NCBI GenBank assembly: GCA_934647235.1
Contig: CAKUFG010000028.1
Location: forward strand, 1 to 30,606
From: an uncultured Clostridia bacterium
Lineage (GTDB): Bacteria > Bacillota > Clostridia > Christensenellales > Aristaeellaceae
Reading direction: 5' to 3'
DNA: 30,606 bases
Both the position numbers and the translations under genes were made by a program. The notes under the pieces were generated by a model. It was given only the letters and a program-made list of their open reading frames with translations, searched no databases and was not told where the DNA came from. Numbering within the stretch: position 1 is the stretch's first letter; each line of letters begins with the position of its first letter. Below, piece after piece: positions 7,859 to 15,615 of the stretch.

Positions 7859-7886
7859 TTGTGCCGGGGCTGTCAGATGTGATAAA
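7859..7886 (+). promoter_or_regulatory. Candidate promoter of brnQ-glycerate kinase
   Basis: TTGTGC (7859-7864), a 16-bp spacer and GATAAA (7881-7886) are moderate matches to the vegetative consensus. They sit about 34 bp before the brnQ start codon. Confidence 0.4.
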
Positions 7887-7919
7887 CTGACTGAAAATAC
7901 GTAAGCGGGGAGTATCACA

Positions 7920-9287
7920 ATGAAGAAGCGATTGAACGGAAGAGAAACGCTGCTGATCGCCACGATGCTGTTCGGCATGTTTTTTGGCGCGGGGAATCTG
8001 ATTTTCCCGGTTTATATGGGACAGCTGGCGGGCCGCAATATCTGGAAGGCCATCGCCGGCTTTATCATCACGGGCGTCAGCATGCCGCTGCTGGGCGTAG
8101 CGGCCATCGGCGTCAGCCGCAGCAACGGCCTGTTTGAGCTCAGCTCCAAGGTCAGCCGCCCCTACGGCTACTTTTTCACCTGCGCGCTGTACCTGTCCAT
8201 CGGCCCCTTCTTCGCCATCCCGCGCTGCGCGACGGTGCCCTTCACCGTGGCGGTATCCGGCCTGCTGCCCGCCGAGGAGCAGGGGCTGGCGCTGGCTGTT
8301 TTCTCGCTGATCTTCTTTGCGCTGGTGCTGGGCTTCTCGCTCAATCCGGGCAAAATCCTCACCTACGTCGGCAAGGTGCTGACCCCCGTTTTTCTGGTCT
8401 TCCTGGCGATCCTGGTAATCATGGCGCTGGTCAATCCCGTGGTGGATGTGGCCGCGGTGGAGCCGCAGGGCAGCTATGTTTCAAAGTCCTTCTTCACCGG
8501 CTTTCTGGAGGGCTACAACACCATGGATATGCTGGCCAGCCTGGCCTTCGGCATCGTGGTAATCAACGTGCTGCGCTCCCTGGGCGTCAACGAGCCGCAG
8601 GATATCGCGCGCTCCACAGCCAAGGCGGGCTTTTTCAGCTGCCTGATCATGGCGGTGATTTACGTGTTCGTCACCCTGATGGGCGCGCAGAGCAGCGGCA
8701 TGGGCGTCGCCTGCGCCAATGGCGGCGAGGTGCTCTCGGTGGTTGCCAACCATTATTTCGGCCGCGCGGGCGCGCTGATTCTGGCCGCGACGGTCACGCT
8801 GGCGTGCCTCAAAACCTCGGTCGGGCTGGTTACCAGCTGCGCGGAAACCTTTGTAGCGCTGTTCCCCAAGGGCCCGCGCTACCGCGTATGGGCGGTCATT
8901 TTCAGCGTGCTCTCCTTCCTGGTGGCCAATCTGGGCCTGAGCGCGATCATCGATTACTCCCTGCCGGTGCTGATGCTGCTGTATCCGCTGGCCATCACAC
9001 TGGGGCTGCTGGGTTTGCTGGGCGGCATCTTCCAGCATGACCGCGCCATTTATGCTTCCGTCACCTTCTTCACCCTCGTCGCCGCGCTGTTCGACTTCTT
9101 CAAGGCGCTGCCTAAGCCTGTCATCAGCAAGCTACACCTGCAGGGCGCGATCGACTTTGCCGAGAAGACGCTGCCCTTCTTTGACCTGAGCGTGGGCTGG
9201 CTGTGTCCTGCCATCGTGGGCCTGGCTGTTGGCATAGGCATCCGGCTGATCCGCCGCAGACGCGCCTCCGCCAGGACCGCCGCATGA
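7920..9287 (+). CDS. brnQ: Branched-chain amino acid transporter (LIVCS family)
   Basis: This is an integral membrane symporter expected to import leucine, isoleucine and valine with Na+ or H+. The start is ATG 7920 with GCGGGGAG at 7905-7912. The N-terminus shows the family pattern LFGMFFGAGNLIFPVYMGQ in the first membrane segment, then IGPFFAIPRCATVPF. The rest is about twelve hydrophobic segments, and the C-terminus RRRRASARTAA is basic. The length, 455 residues, is typical. Its last bases overlap the glycerate kinase start as ATGA, so the two are translated together. This pairing has no obvious metabolic logic. The upstream LysR gene might regulate it. Confidence 0.93.
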   Translation: MKKRLNGRETLLIATMLFGMFFGAGNLIFPVYMGQLAGRNIWKAIAGFIITGVSMPLLGVAAIGVSRSNGLFELSSKVSRPYGYFFTCALYLSIGPFFAIPRCATVPFTVAVSGLLPAEEQGLALAVFSLIFFALVLGFSLNPGKILTYVGKVLTPVFLVFLAILVIMALVNPVVDVAAVEPQGSYVSKSFFTGFLEGYNTMDMLASLAFGIVVINVLRSLGVNEPQDIARSTAKAGFFSCLIMAVIYVFVTLMGAQSSGMGVACANGGEVLSVVANHYFGRAGALILAATVTLACLKTSVGLVTSCAETFVALFPKGPRYRVWAVIFSVLSFLVANLGLSAIIDYSLPVLMLLYPLAITLGLLGLLGGIFQHDRAIYASVTFFTLVAALFDFFKALPKPVISKLHLQGAIDFAEKTLPFFDLSVGWLCPAIVGLAVGIGIRLIRRRRASARTAA

Positions 9288-10510
9288 ACGTCTCGCTGAA
9301 GCAGGATGCGCTGCAGATCATGCGCGCCGCCTTTGACGCGGTGCTGCCTGACGCGGCGGTGAACCGGGCGCTGCGCGGGCGGCGGTTTGACCGGCCCGTC
9401 ACGCTGTTTGCCATCGGCAAGGCGGGCTGGCGCATGGCGCGCGCCGCCTTTGACGCGCTGGGCGCGTCCCAGGTGCGGCAGGGCGTTGTCATCACCAAAT
9501 ATCAGCACAGCGAAGGCCCCATCGGCAATCTGGAAATTTATGAGGCCGCGCATCCCGTGCCTGATGAAAACGGCGTGGCCGCCGCGCGCCGCGCCATGGA
9601 CATGGCGCAGGCTCTGACGGCTGCGGACACAGCCATTCTGCTGATCTCCGGCGGCGGCTCGGCGCTGTTTGAGTGTCCCTATGCGGGCGTTACCCTGTCC
9701 GATATCGCCGATATTACCCGTCAGCTATTGGCCTGCGGGGCGGATATCGGCGAAATCAACTGCCTGCGCAAGCGGCTTTCCGCTGTCAAGGGCGGGCGCT
9801 TTGCCCAGCTTCTGGCCCCGGCAAAGCTGATCACCATCGTGCTCAGCGACGTGCTGGGGGATCCGGTGGATGTAATCGCCTCCGGCCCCGCGCATCCTGA
9901 TCAAAGCACCTGCGCCCAGGCCCAGGAAATTGTGCAGAAATACCGCCTGCTTTTTTCCCCTGCCGCCCAGGAAGCGCTGCATATCGAAACGCCCAAAGCA
10001 CTCTCAGGCGTAGAAACGGTGATCGCCGGCAACGTGCGCCTGCTATGCGAAGCTGCGGCGCGCGAGGCGCAGTGCCTTGGCTATACCGCTGAAATCATGG
10101 ATACCGCGCTATCCTGCGAGGCGCGTGAAGCAGGCGCCATGATCGCCGCGCATGCCGTCACGGCACAGAGCCCCTGCGCAATGATCTGGGGCGGCGAAAC
10201 GATTGTGCATCTGCACGGTCACGGCAAGGGCGGCCGCAATCAGGAGGTCGCTCTGGGCGCTGCGCAGACGCTGGCCGGTCTGTCAAACGCCTGCGTGCTG
10301 GCGGCAGGCTCGGACGGCACGGACGGCCCCACCGATGCGGCCGGCGGGCTGGTGGACGGCGCGTTTTTCGCCCATGCAGGCGCGCAGGCCATCGCTCAAA
10401 GCCTGGCGGACAACAACGCCTATCCCCTGCTCAGGCAGCACGACGCGCTGATTATCACCGGCCCCACGGGCACAAATGTAAACGATCTGTATATGCTGCT
10501 CAAGCGATAA
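9284..10510 (+). CDS. Glycerate 2-kinase (DUF4147/MOFRL type)
   Basis: This cytosolic enzyme phosphorylates D-glycerate, giving 2-phosphoglycerate in the characterised members of this type. The start is ATG 9284 (MNVSLKQDAL), overlapping the brnQ stop by 4 bp; longer upstream starts lie inside brnQ. The N-terminal DUF4147 domain has AIGKAGWRMA with the conserved Lys46, LISGGGSALFE and VLSDVLGDPVDVIASGPAHP. The C-terminal MOFRL domain has GGETIVHLHGHGKGGRNQE, with the conserved Arg, and AAGSDGTDGPTDAAGG. At 408 residues it is close to the Thermotoga enzyme of this family. It is unrelated to the GarK/GlxK class. A hydroxypyruvate-reductase label is sometimes given to this family but is not supported here. 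An intrinsic terminator follows directly. Confidence 0.92.
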   Translation: MNVSLKQDALQIMRAAFDAVLPDAAVNRALRGRRFDRPVTLFAIGKAGWRMARAAFDALGASQVRQGVVITKYQHSEGPIGNLEIYEAAHPVPDENGVAAARRAMDMAQALTAADTAILLISGGGSALFECPYAGVTLSDIADITRQLLACGADIGEINCLRKRLSAVKGGRFAQLLAPAKLITIVLSDVLGDPVDVIASGPAHPDQSTCAQAQEIVQKYRLLFSPAAQEALHIETPKALSGVETVIAGNVRLLCEAAAREAQCLGYTAEIMDTALSCEAREAGAMIAAHAVTAQSPCAMIWGGETIVHLHGHGKGGRNQEVALGAAQTLAGLSNACVLAAGSDGTDGPTDAAGGLVDGAFFAHAGAQAIAQSLADNNAYPLLRQHDALIITGPTGTNVNDLYMLLKR

Positions 10511-10539
10511 CGAGGCAGGCGCAAAGCCCCTCGTTTTTT
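10511..10539 (+). terminator. Intrinsic terminator after glycerate kinase
   Basis: CGAGG-ca-GGC, a GCAAA loop, then GCC-CCTCG, followed by TTTTTT at 10534-10539. Confidence 0.85.
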
Positions 10540-10553
10540 ATTTGCACGCCATC

Positions 10554-10582
10554 TTGCCTGCGAGCTTTATGTATGTTACAAT
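10554..10582 (+). promoter_or_regulatory. Promoter of the AraC-family gene
   Basis: TTGCCT (10554-10559), a 17-bp spacer and TACAAT (10577-10582). The bases before the -10 box (ATGT) match those before the lysR -10 box. Confidence 0.6.
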
Positions 10583-10586
10583 GCAA

Positions 10587-10607
10587 TTGCAGATCATATT
10601 TCTGCAA
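10587..10607 (+). repeat. Inverted repeat at the AraC-gene transcription start
   Basis: TTGCAG, 9 nt, CTGCAA lies at about +1 to +20 of the predicted transcript. It could be an autoregulatory operator or a weak leader hairpin. Confidence 0.35.
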
Positions 10608-10662
10608 ATTTTGCGTTTTTCAGCCAGTTAATTTCCATTTTGTGACCCACAAGGAGGCGATC

Positions 10663-11568
10663 ATGAAGCTGCTTTCGCATTATCGCTCCGCCACCAACAA
10701 GCACTTTTCCAACTGGAGCGAATATGACATCAACGAAAACATGATCTATTCCCACCGCAGCACGCAGTACAACCGCGAAACCTACCCCGTCGGGCTGCAT
10801 TTTCATGATTATTACGAGCTGCTCATTGTGGAGGGCGGCGACGTGCGCTATATCTGCGAAAGCGCGTCCTACCTGCCCCGCTACGGCGACGTAATCCTGA
10901 TTCCCCCCGGCAAGCTGCACATGTCCATGATCAACGCCGAAAGCACCACCTACTCGCGCTGCGTGTTCTATCTGTACGACAACGCCTTCGACGCCATCGG
11001 CTGCTCGCCGCTGCTGGATTTTCTGCACCGGCACGAGAGCAGCGGGCAGTTTTTCACCTCCCTCAAGCCCCGCCGCATGGAGGAGCTGACCGCCCTGCTG
11101 GCGCGGCTGGACGCGGCGCTTGAAAGCGGCCAGCCCGAGGATCACGCGCTGGCCCTGGGGCTGATCCTGCAGGTATTCTATCTGCTCAACAAGCCTGCCG
11201 ATGAAAGCACGCACCACGAGGCTTATTTTCCCCAGAACGTGCTGGATATCCAGCATTATCTGGATACGCACTTTGCCGAGGTATCCACTGTGGCCGATGT
11301 AGCCGAGCACTTTTTCTACAGCCGGGAGTATGTATCCCGCCTGTTCAAAAAGTACCTCAACACCACCGTGGCCAACTATGTGCTGCAGCGCCGCATCGTA
11401 TACAGCCAGCGCCTGATCGAGGCCGACGTGCCGCTGCTGGACGTGTGCTACCAGGCCGGCTTTGGCAGCACATCCTCCTTTATCCGCGCCTTCCAGAGCG
11501 TCACGGGCATGACGCCCTCCAAGTACCGGCACGCGCATCAGGAAAGGCGCAAGCCGGCAGGGCCCTGA
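10663..11568 (+). CDS. AraC-family transcriptional regulator with cupin sensor domain
   Basis: This is a 301-residue regulator. The start is ATG 10663, six bases after a near-perfect AAGGAGG (10651-10657); an upstream in-frame ATG at 10573 lies in the promoter. The N-terminal AraC-binding cupin shows VGLHFHDYYELLIVEGG and PRYGDVILIPPGKLHM, where LHFHDYYEL is the usual sugar-responsive pattern. The C-terminal double helix-turn-helix (about residues 200-295) has VADVAEHFFYSREYVSRLFK and the second recognition region VCYQAGFGSTSSFIRAFQ, ending in GMTPSKYR. It belongs to the class that commonly controls carbohydrate genes. Its neighbours are the phosphohexomutase (same strand, 101 bp downstream) and the glycerate kinase behind a terminator. 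The mutase is the more plausible target, but no operator proves it. Confidence 0.92.
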   Translation: MKLLSHYRSATNKHFSNWSEYDINENMIYSHRSTQYNRETYPVGLHFHDYYELLIVEGGDVRYICESASYLPRYGDVILIPPGKLHMSMINAESTTYSRCVFYLYDNAFDAIGCSPLLDFLHRHESSGQFFTSLKPRRMEELTALLARLDAALESGQPEDHALALGLILQVFYLLNKPADESTHHEAYFPQNVLDIQHYLDTHFAEVSTVADVAEHFFYSREYVSRLFKKYLNTTVANYVLQRRIVYSQRLIEADVPLLDVCYQAGFGSTSSFIRAFQSVTGMTPSKYRHAHQERRKPAGP

Positions 11569-11669
11569 CAGGCATGGGCGGCCCCTGGCTTCAGGCTCTG
11601 CCGCCGCTCAGCCCGCATTGTTATCGCTTATTCTCAATTAAAATAAAATTGCACATACGGAGGAACACC

Positions 11670-13082
11670 ATGATTCAGTTTGGAACCGGCGGATGGCGCG
11701 CCAGAATCGGCGAGGATTTTACCTGTGACAACGTGCGCCGCGTAGGCGGCGCGGTATGCGCGTGGCTGAAGGAAAACGGCCGCACGGACCGGCCGGTCAT
11801 TATCGGCTACGACCGGCGCTTTCTCTCCTGCGAAGCGGCCAAATGGCTGGCGGAGGTATTCTGCGCGCAGGGCTTTCAGGTGCTTTTTCTGCACCGCAGC
11901 GCGCCCACGCCCCTGCTGATGCACACGGTGCTCAAGCAGCGCCTGCACTGCGCCCTGCAGGTAACGGCCAGCCATAACCCGGCCATTTACAACGGCATCA
12001 AGCTGATTGTGGAGGAGGGCCGCGACGCGCCGGTGGAAACCACGCAGCGCATCGAGGAGTTTGCCAACGGCACGGCGCTGGATACGCGCTTTGTGCCCTT
12101 CGCCGTGGGCGAGGCCAACGGCAGCATCCAGTATGTCAAAAATCCCTTCAACGATTTTCTGGATGATATCCTGGCCCGCATCAATGGTCAGGCCATCCGC
12201 GATCGCGGGCTGCGCATCCTGTTTGACTCCATGCACGGCTCGGGCACCTACGCGCTGATGGTTATCCTGCATACCGTGCGCTGCACGGTGGACGTCATCC
12301 ACACCGAGCGCGACGCCTACTTTGGCGGCATCGCCCCCGCGCCCAGCGAGCGCACCCTGGGCGAGCTGTCCGAAAAGGTGGTGGACGGCGGCTACGATCT
12401 GGGCATCGCCCTGGACGGCGACGGCGACCGTCTGGGCATCATCGACAGCAGCGGCCGCTATATTGCAGCCAATGAAATTCTGGTGATGCTGTACTACTAT
12501 CTGCACGAATACAAGGGCTGGAAGGGCCCGGTGGTGCGCAACATGTCCACCACGCATATGCTGGACGCGGTGGCCAACGCCCTGGGCGAAGTCTGCTATG
12601 AGGTGCCGGTGGGCTTCAAGTGGATCTCCGCCAAGATCGACGAGGTGGACGCGGTGCTGGGCGGCGAATCCAGCGGCGGCCTGACCGTGCGTGGCCATAT
12701 CCACGGCAAGGATTCAGCCTACGCCGCGGCGCTGTTTGTGGAGATGGTGTCGGTGATGAACGCCTCCCCTGCGCAGATCATGGCTGATCTGATCAGCCGT
12801 TTCGGCGCCTTTGAAATGGCGGACAGCGATTTTTCCTATCCTGCCGAGCAAAAGCCCCAGCTGACGCACCTGCTGTTTGAACAAAAGGCCCTGCCTGCCT
12901 TTGACCGCCCCGTGCGGCGCGTCAGCTATGAGGACGGCTGCAAGGTGTATTTTGAGGACGGCGGCTTTGTGGTGTGCCGCTTCTCGGGCACCGAGCCGCT
13001 GCTGCGCTTCTGCGCCGAGGCCGATACAAAGGAAAAGGCCCAGGCCAGCATCCAGGCGTTCAAGGATTTGCTGAAGTTGTAA
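11670..13082 (+). CDS. Phosphoglucomutase/phosphomannomutase family protein
   Basis: This cytosolic alpha-D-phosphohexomutase interconverts hexose 1- and 6-phosphates; glucose versus mannose preference cannot be read. The start is ATG 11670 (MIQFGTGGWRARIGEDF) behind GGAGG at 11659-11663. Motifs are in order: the catalytic phosphoserine loop TASHNPAIYNGIK with Ser101, the Mg2+ loop DGDGDRLG at about 249-256, the sugar-binding loop GGESSGG at about 331-337, and the phosphate-binding loop RFSGTEPLLRF near the C-terminus. All key residues are present and the length of 470 is normal. A TTGTTA/TAAAAT pair near 11618-11644 might be a promoter, but its spacing is poor. It follows the AraC-type regulator. 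Confidence 0.94.
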   Translation: MIQFGTGGWRARIGEDFTCDNVRRVGGAVCAWLKENGRTDRPVIIGYDRRFLSCEAAKWLAEVFCAQGFQVLFLHRSAPTPLLMHTVLKQRLHCALQVTASHNPAIYNGIKLIVEEGRDAPVETTQRIEEFANGTALDTRFVPFAVGEANGSIQYVKNPFNDFLDDILARINGQAIRDRGLRILFDSMHGSGTYALMVILHTVRCTVDVIHTERDAYFGGIAPAPSERTLGELSEKVVDGGYDLGIALDGDGDRLGIIDSSGRYIAANEILVMLYYYLHEYKGWKGPVVRNMSTTHMLDAVANALGEVCYEVPVGFKWISAKIDEVDAVLGGESSGGLTVRGHIHGKDSAYAAALFVEMVSVMNASPAQIMADLISRFGAFEMADSDFSYPAEQKPQLTHLLFEQKALPAFDRPVRRVSYEDGCKVYFEDGGFVVCRFSGTEPLLRFCAEADTKEKAQASIQAFKDLLKL

Positions 13083-13095
13083 ATCGCCGCATCGC

Positions 13096-13140
13096 AAAAA
13101 GCGGCCCCAGGATCAGACATTCGATCCTGAGGCCGTTTTT
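13096..13140. terminator. Bidirectional terminator between mutase and rhomboid-like genes
   Basis: AAAAAgCGGCC-cc-AGGATC pairs with GATCCT-ga-GGCCG-TTTTT, with T-runs in both directions. It serves the two convergent genes. Confidence 0.85.
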
Positions 13141-13157
13141 GATTTGCGTTTATGCTT

Positions 13158-13838
13158 TTATTTTCTGAACATCCTGCGGCGCTTCCACTGGGCGTACTGG
13201 ATATGCGCCGTCTTGTAGATATCCTCGCCGAAGAACAGCGCCACATTGACCAGCGAAGCGATGGCCGCGCAGCGGAACTGCGTCGGGCCGGAAATAAGAG
13301 CGATCAGGAAATAGACAAGGTCGAGAGCCGCCAGCCACTTGGCCTTGACCGGGATGACGAAAAACAGCATAAACTGCTCGTCCGGATACAGCGCGGCAAA
13401 GGCCAGGAACAGCGACATATACAGATAGGCGTTCGTGCCTACGCCATAGCCGGTAATCAGGTGTCCGATAAACGCGCCCGCCACATTGGCCGCTGCGCCG
13501 ATCACATAATAGATCAGAAAGCGCCGCGCGCCCCAGCGATTTTCCAGCGCCGTGCCGATCAGATAGTAAAAATACAGGCTAATGACGCACCACAGAATCC
13601 TGGTATCGGTGGGAATAATCAGCCATGTCACCAGCCGCCAGACCTGCCCCTGCAGCACGGCGGGAATGTTCAGCGTCAGATACCCCATCAGGTCAAGGTG
13701 CGCGGTGTAGGCCGTGGTCATGCCCAGAAACAGATCCAGCAGGAACACGCCGCCCATGGCAAAGATGATATAGCGCATGATGGGCGGGATGTTGTATTTG
13801 TACAGCCTGCGCTCCAGGCGATTGAGCCAATTGTGCAT
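13158..13838 (-). CDS. Rhomboid-like membrane protein, probably not a protease
   Basis: This is a 226-residue integral membrane protein with about six hydrophobic segments. The start is ATG 13838 (MHNWLNRLERRLYKYN) with GGGAGG at about 13845-13850; a longer frame to 13949 runs through the promoter. The fold landmarks of rhomboids are present: GQVWRLVTWLIIP in the first loop and YYLIGTALENRWGARRFL. In active rhomboids a GxSG motif supplies the Ser nucleophile at the place where this protein has GTNAYLYMSLFLAFAALYPD, and the partner His is not apparent in the last segment (CAAIASLVNVALFF). From memory, non-catalytic relatives with a similar AFAALYPD-IPVKAKWL stretch are common in Clostridia. 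Function unknown; monocistronic with a strong promoter. Confidence 0.8.
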   Translation of the reverse strand: MHNWLNRLERRLYKYNIPPIMRYIIFAMGGVFLLDLFLGMTTAYTAHLDLMGYLTLNIPAVLQGQVWRLVTWLIIPTDTRILWCVISLYFYYLIGTALENRWGARRFLIYYVIGAAANVAGAFIGHLITGYGVGTNAYLYMSLFLAFAALYPDEQFMLFFVIPVKAKWLAALDLVYFLIALISGPTQFRCAAIASLVNVALFFGEDIYKTAHIQYAQWKRRRMFRK

Positions 13839-13880
13839 AGGCACCTCCCAAGATAAAAAATGCTTTGCCTTTCCATTTCT

Positions 13881-13909
13881 ATTATACCCGGTTTCTGTTT
13901 TCGCGTCAA
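13881..13909 (-). promoter_or_regulatory. Promoter of the rhomboid-like gene
   Basis: On the minus strand: TTGACG (13904-13909), a 17-bp spacer and a perfect TATAAT (13881-13886). Confidence 0.8.
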
Positions 13910-13923
13910 TCATTGCCGCACGC

Positions 13924-13953
13924 GCATGCTTTGCAGCCCTTCTGCGCACAATA
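13924..13953 (+). promoter_or_regulatory. Candidate sigma-G-type promoter of the spoVA cluster
   Basis: GCATG (13924-13928), an 18-bp spacer and CACAATA (13947-13953) fit the forespore sigma-G pattern GHATR-N18-CATWHTA with one mismatch. Forespore expression is what is known for spoVA operons. The predicted start, near 13960, lies just ahead of the ribosome binding site of the small ORF. Confidence 0.55.
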
Positions 13954-13969
13954 AGGCTGAAAACATGCC

Positions 13970-13974
13970 GGAGG
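13970..13974 (+). promoter_or_regulatory. Ribosome binding site of the small ORF before spoVAC
   Basis: GGAGG lies seven bases before ATG 13982. It is the main evidence that the 39-codon ORF is translated. Confidence 0.6.
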
Positions 13975-13981
13975 CGCAGCC

Positions 13982-14101
13982 ATGGACAATCAACACCGCT
14001 CGTTTCCTCATCCGCTGCTGCGGCTGCCGCGCGCGGGCGACCGGGAAATCCGCCAGAAGGATATCCGCGCGCTGCCGATCAGCCGGGAAAGGAAGTGCTG
14101 A
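13982..14101 (+). CDS. Small ORF (39 aa) heading the spoVA cluster, function unknown
   Basis: An ATG at 13982 with GGAGG seven bases upstream opens a 39-residue frame that begins MDNQHRSFPHPLLRLPRAGD and ends in ISRERKC before TGA at 14099-14101. Three bases separate it from the spoVAC start, and its last codons contain the GGAAAGGAAG that serves as the spoVAC ribosome binding site, so the two would be translationally coupled. The peptide is strongly basic and hydrophilic, has no membrane segment, and ends in a Cys. It lies directly after the sigma-G-like promoter. I do not recognise it as a known SpoVA subunit (SpoVAA and SpoVAB are larger). It may be a forespore micropeptide, a leader peptide or chance. 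Confidence 0.5.
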   Translation: MDNQHRSFPHPLLRLPRAGDREIRQKDIRALPISRERKC

Positions 14102-14104
14102 GCA

Positions 14105-14566
14105 ATGCAGCAAAGCTCCTCAAAACAGGATCGAATCGCACAGTACAAGGCGCTGATCGCCCGTTTGACCCCCAAGAGCAAGGTAGGCCAGGGCGCGCTG
14201 CGCGCCTTCTGGGTAGGCGGCGCCATCTGCGTGCTGGGGCAGGTCATCAGCGATATCGGCACGCGCATGCTGGGCCTGACGCTGATGCAGGCCTCCAGCC
14301 TGACCAGCGTGACGCTGGTGTTTCTGACCGCCCTGCTGACGGGCGTCGGCGTGTTTGACGTGATCGCCAAATACGCGGGCGCAGGCACCGTGGTGCCCAT
14401 CACCGGCTTTGCCAACGCCATGGTATCCCCCGCAATGGAGTTTCGTCCCGAGGGCTGGGTGCTGGGCACGGGCGCGCGGCTGTTCACCATTGCCGGGCCT
14501 GTGCTGGTATACGGCGTTTCAGCATCGGTCATCGTGGGCATCGTCTACTATTTTATCTATCTGTGA
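14105..14566 (+). CDS. spoVAC: Stage V sporulation protein AC
   Basis: This is an inner forespore membrane component of the SpoVA channel, which moves dipicolinic acid into the spore and releases it at germination; the Bacillus protein behaves as a mechanosensitive channel. The 153 residues match the family length. The hydrophilic N-terminus (MQQSSSKQDRIAQYKALI) precedes several hydrophobic segments, and the hallmark AGAGTVVPITGFANAMVSPA lies in the middle. The start is ATG 14105, preceded by GGAAAGGAAG. It is followed almost immediately by spoVAD. The cluster contains only AC, AD and AE, the minimal set common in Clostridia; spoVAA, AB and AF are absent here. Confidence 0.95.
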   Translation: MQQSSSKQDRIAQYKALIARLTPKSKVGQGALRAFWVGGAICVLGQVISDIGTRMLGLTLMQASSLTSVTLVFLTALLTGVGVFDVIAKYAGAGTVVPITGFANAMVSPAMEFRPEGWVLGTGARLFTIAGPVLVYGVSASVIVGIVYYFIYL

Positions 14567-14574
14567 GGCCCGGT

Positions 14575-15615
14575 ATGCAGGCAGAAAATCGCATTGGTTA
14601 TCAAACCATTGAATACAGAACAAAGCCCTGGATCATGGCCTCGGCCTGCGCGGTCGGCCCGCGCGAAGGGCAGGGCCCGCTGGGCGACTGCTTTGATCTG
14701 GTGGCGCAGGACGCGGCCTTTGGGCAGAATAGCTACGAGCAGGCCGAGGCCGCGCTGCTGCGCGAAGCCTGCCGGCTGTGCCTGGCCAAGGCCAGCGTCG
14801 GCGAAAAGGGCGTGCAGGCCATGGTGGGCGGCGATCTGCTGAACCAGATCATGCCCTCCGCCCTGGCGGCACGGGAATTGAAATTCCCCTTTCTCGGCCT
14901 GTACGGCGCGTGCAGCACCATGTCCGAAGGGCTGCTCACAGGCGGCATGATGTGCGACGGCGGCTATGCTTCGCCTGTGCTGTGCACGGCCAGCAGCCAT
15001 TACGCCACGGCGGAGCGGCAGTACCGCTACCCGCTGGAATACGGCAATCAGCGCTCGCCCGCATCGCAGTGGACGGTCACGGGCGGCGGCGCAGTGCTGC
15101 TCAGCCTGCCCGAAGCCCTGCCCGGCACGCCCATGGCACGGCTGGCGCGCGGCTGCATCGGCCGGGTGGTGGATCTGGGCGTAACCGACAACAACAACAT
15201 GGGCGCGGCCATGGCCCCGGCTGCCGCGGCCACCCTGTGCGCCTATATGGACGATACAGGCGATACGCCCGAACAGTTTGACCGCATCATCACGGGCGAC
15301 CTTGGCATGGTGGGCAGCGACCTTCTGCTGGCCTGGTGCGAAAAGATGGGCCATTCCCTGCCGCGCGAGCGCATGATGGACTGCGGTCTGACCATTTATG
15401 ATCCCTCACAGGACAGCCACGCGGGCGGCTCGGGCTGCGGATGCTCGGCCACCGTGCTCAGCGCCTATATCCTGCCCCGCATTCAGCGCGGCGAGTGGAA
15501 GCGCGTGCTGTTCATGGCCACAGGCGCGCTGCTCAGCCCCACCACTACGCAGCAGGGCGAGAGCATTCCGGGCGTGGCGCACGCGGTAATCATCGAGGGG
15601 GTGGGCGCATGCTGA
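14575..15615 (+). CDS. spoVAD: Stage V sporulation protein AD
   Basis: This is the soluble, membrane-associated SpoVA subunit with a thiolase/ketoacyl-synthase-like fold, known in Bacillus to bind dipicolinic acid. The start is ATG 14575 with GAGG six bases ahead; a GTG at 14563 overlapping the spoVAC stop is possible but lacks a ribosome binding site. The 346 residues compare with about 338 in Bacillus. Landmarks are VGGDLLNQIMPS, LYGACSTMSEGL at the thiolase active-Cys position, TGGGAVLLS, TDNNNMGAAMAPAAAAT and SGCGCSATVLSAY. It overlaps spoVAE by 7 bp. Confidence 0.95.
   Translation: MQAENRIGYQTIEYRTKPWIMASACAVGPREGQGPLGDCFDLVAQDAAFGQNSYEQAEAALLREACRLCLAKASVGEKGVQAMVGGDLLNQIMPSALAARELKFPFLGLYGACSTMSEGLLTGGMMCDGGYASPVLCTASSHYATAERQYRYPLEYGNQRSPASQWTVTGGGAVLLSLPEALPGTPMARLARGCIGRVVDLGVTDNNNMGAAMAPAAAATLCAYMDDTGDTPEQFDRIITGDLGMVGSDLLLAWCEKMGHSLPRERMMDCGLTIYDPSQDSHAGGSGCGCSATVLSAYILPRIQRGEWKRVLFMATGALLSPTTTQQGESIPGVAHAVIIEGVGAC

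Noticed and set aside
11445..11669. N-terminal extension of the phosphohexomutase to 11445
   Set aside because: It overlaps the end of the AraC gene and lacks a ribosome binding site; ATG 11670 with GGAGG gives the normal family N-terminus.
13158..13838. Active rhomboid protease
   Set aside because: The GxSG serine and the partner histidine are both missing.
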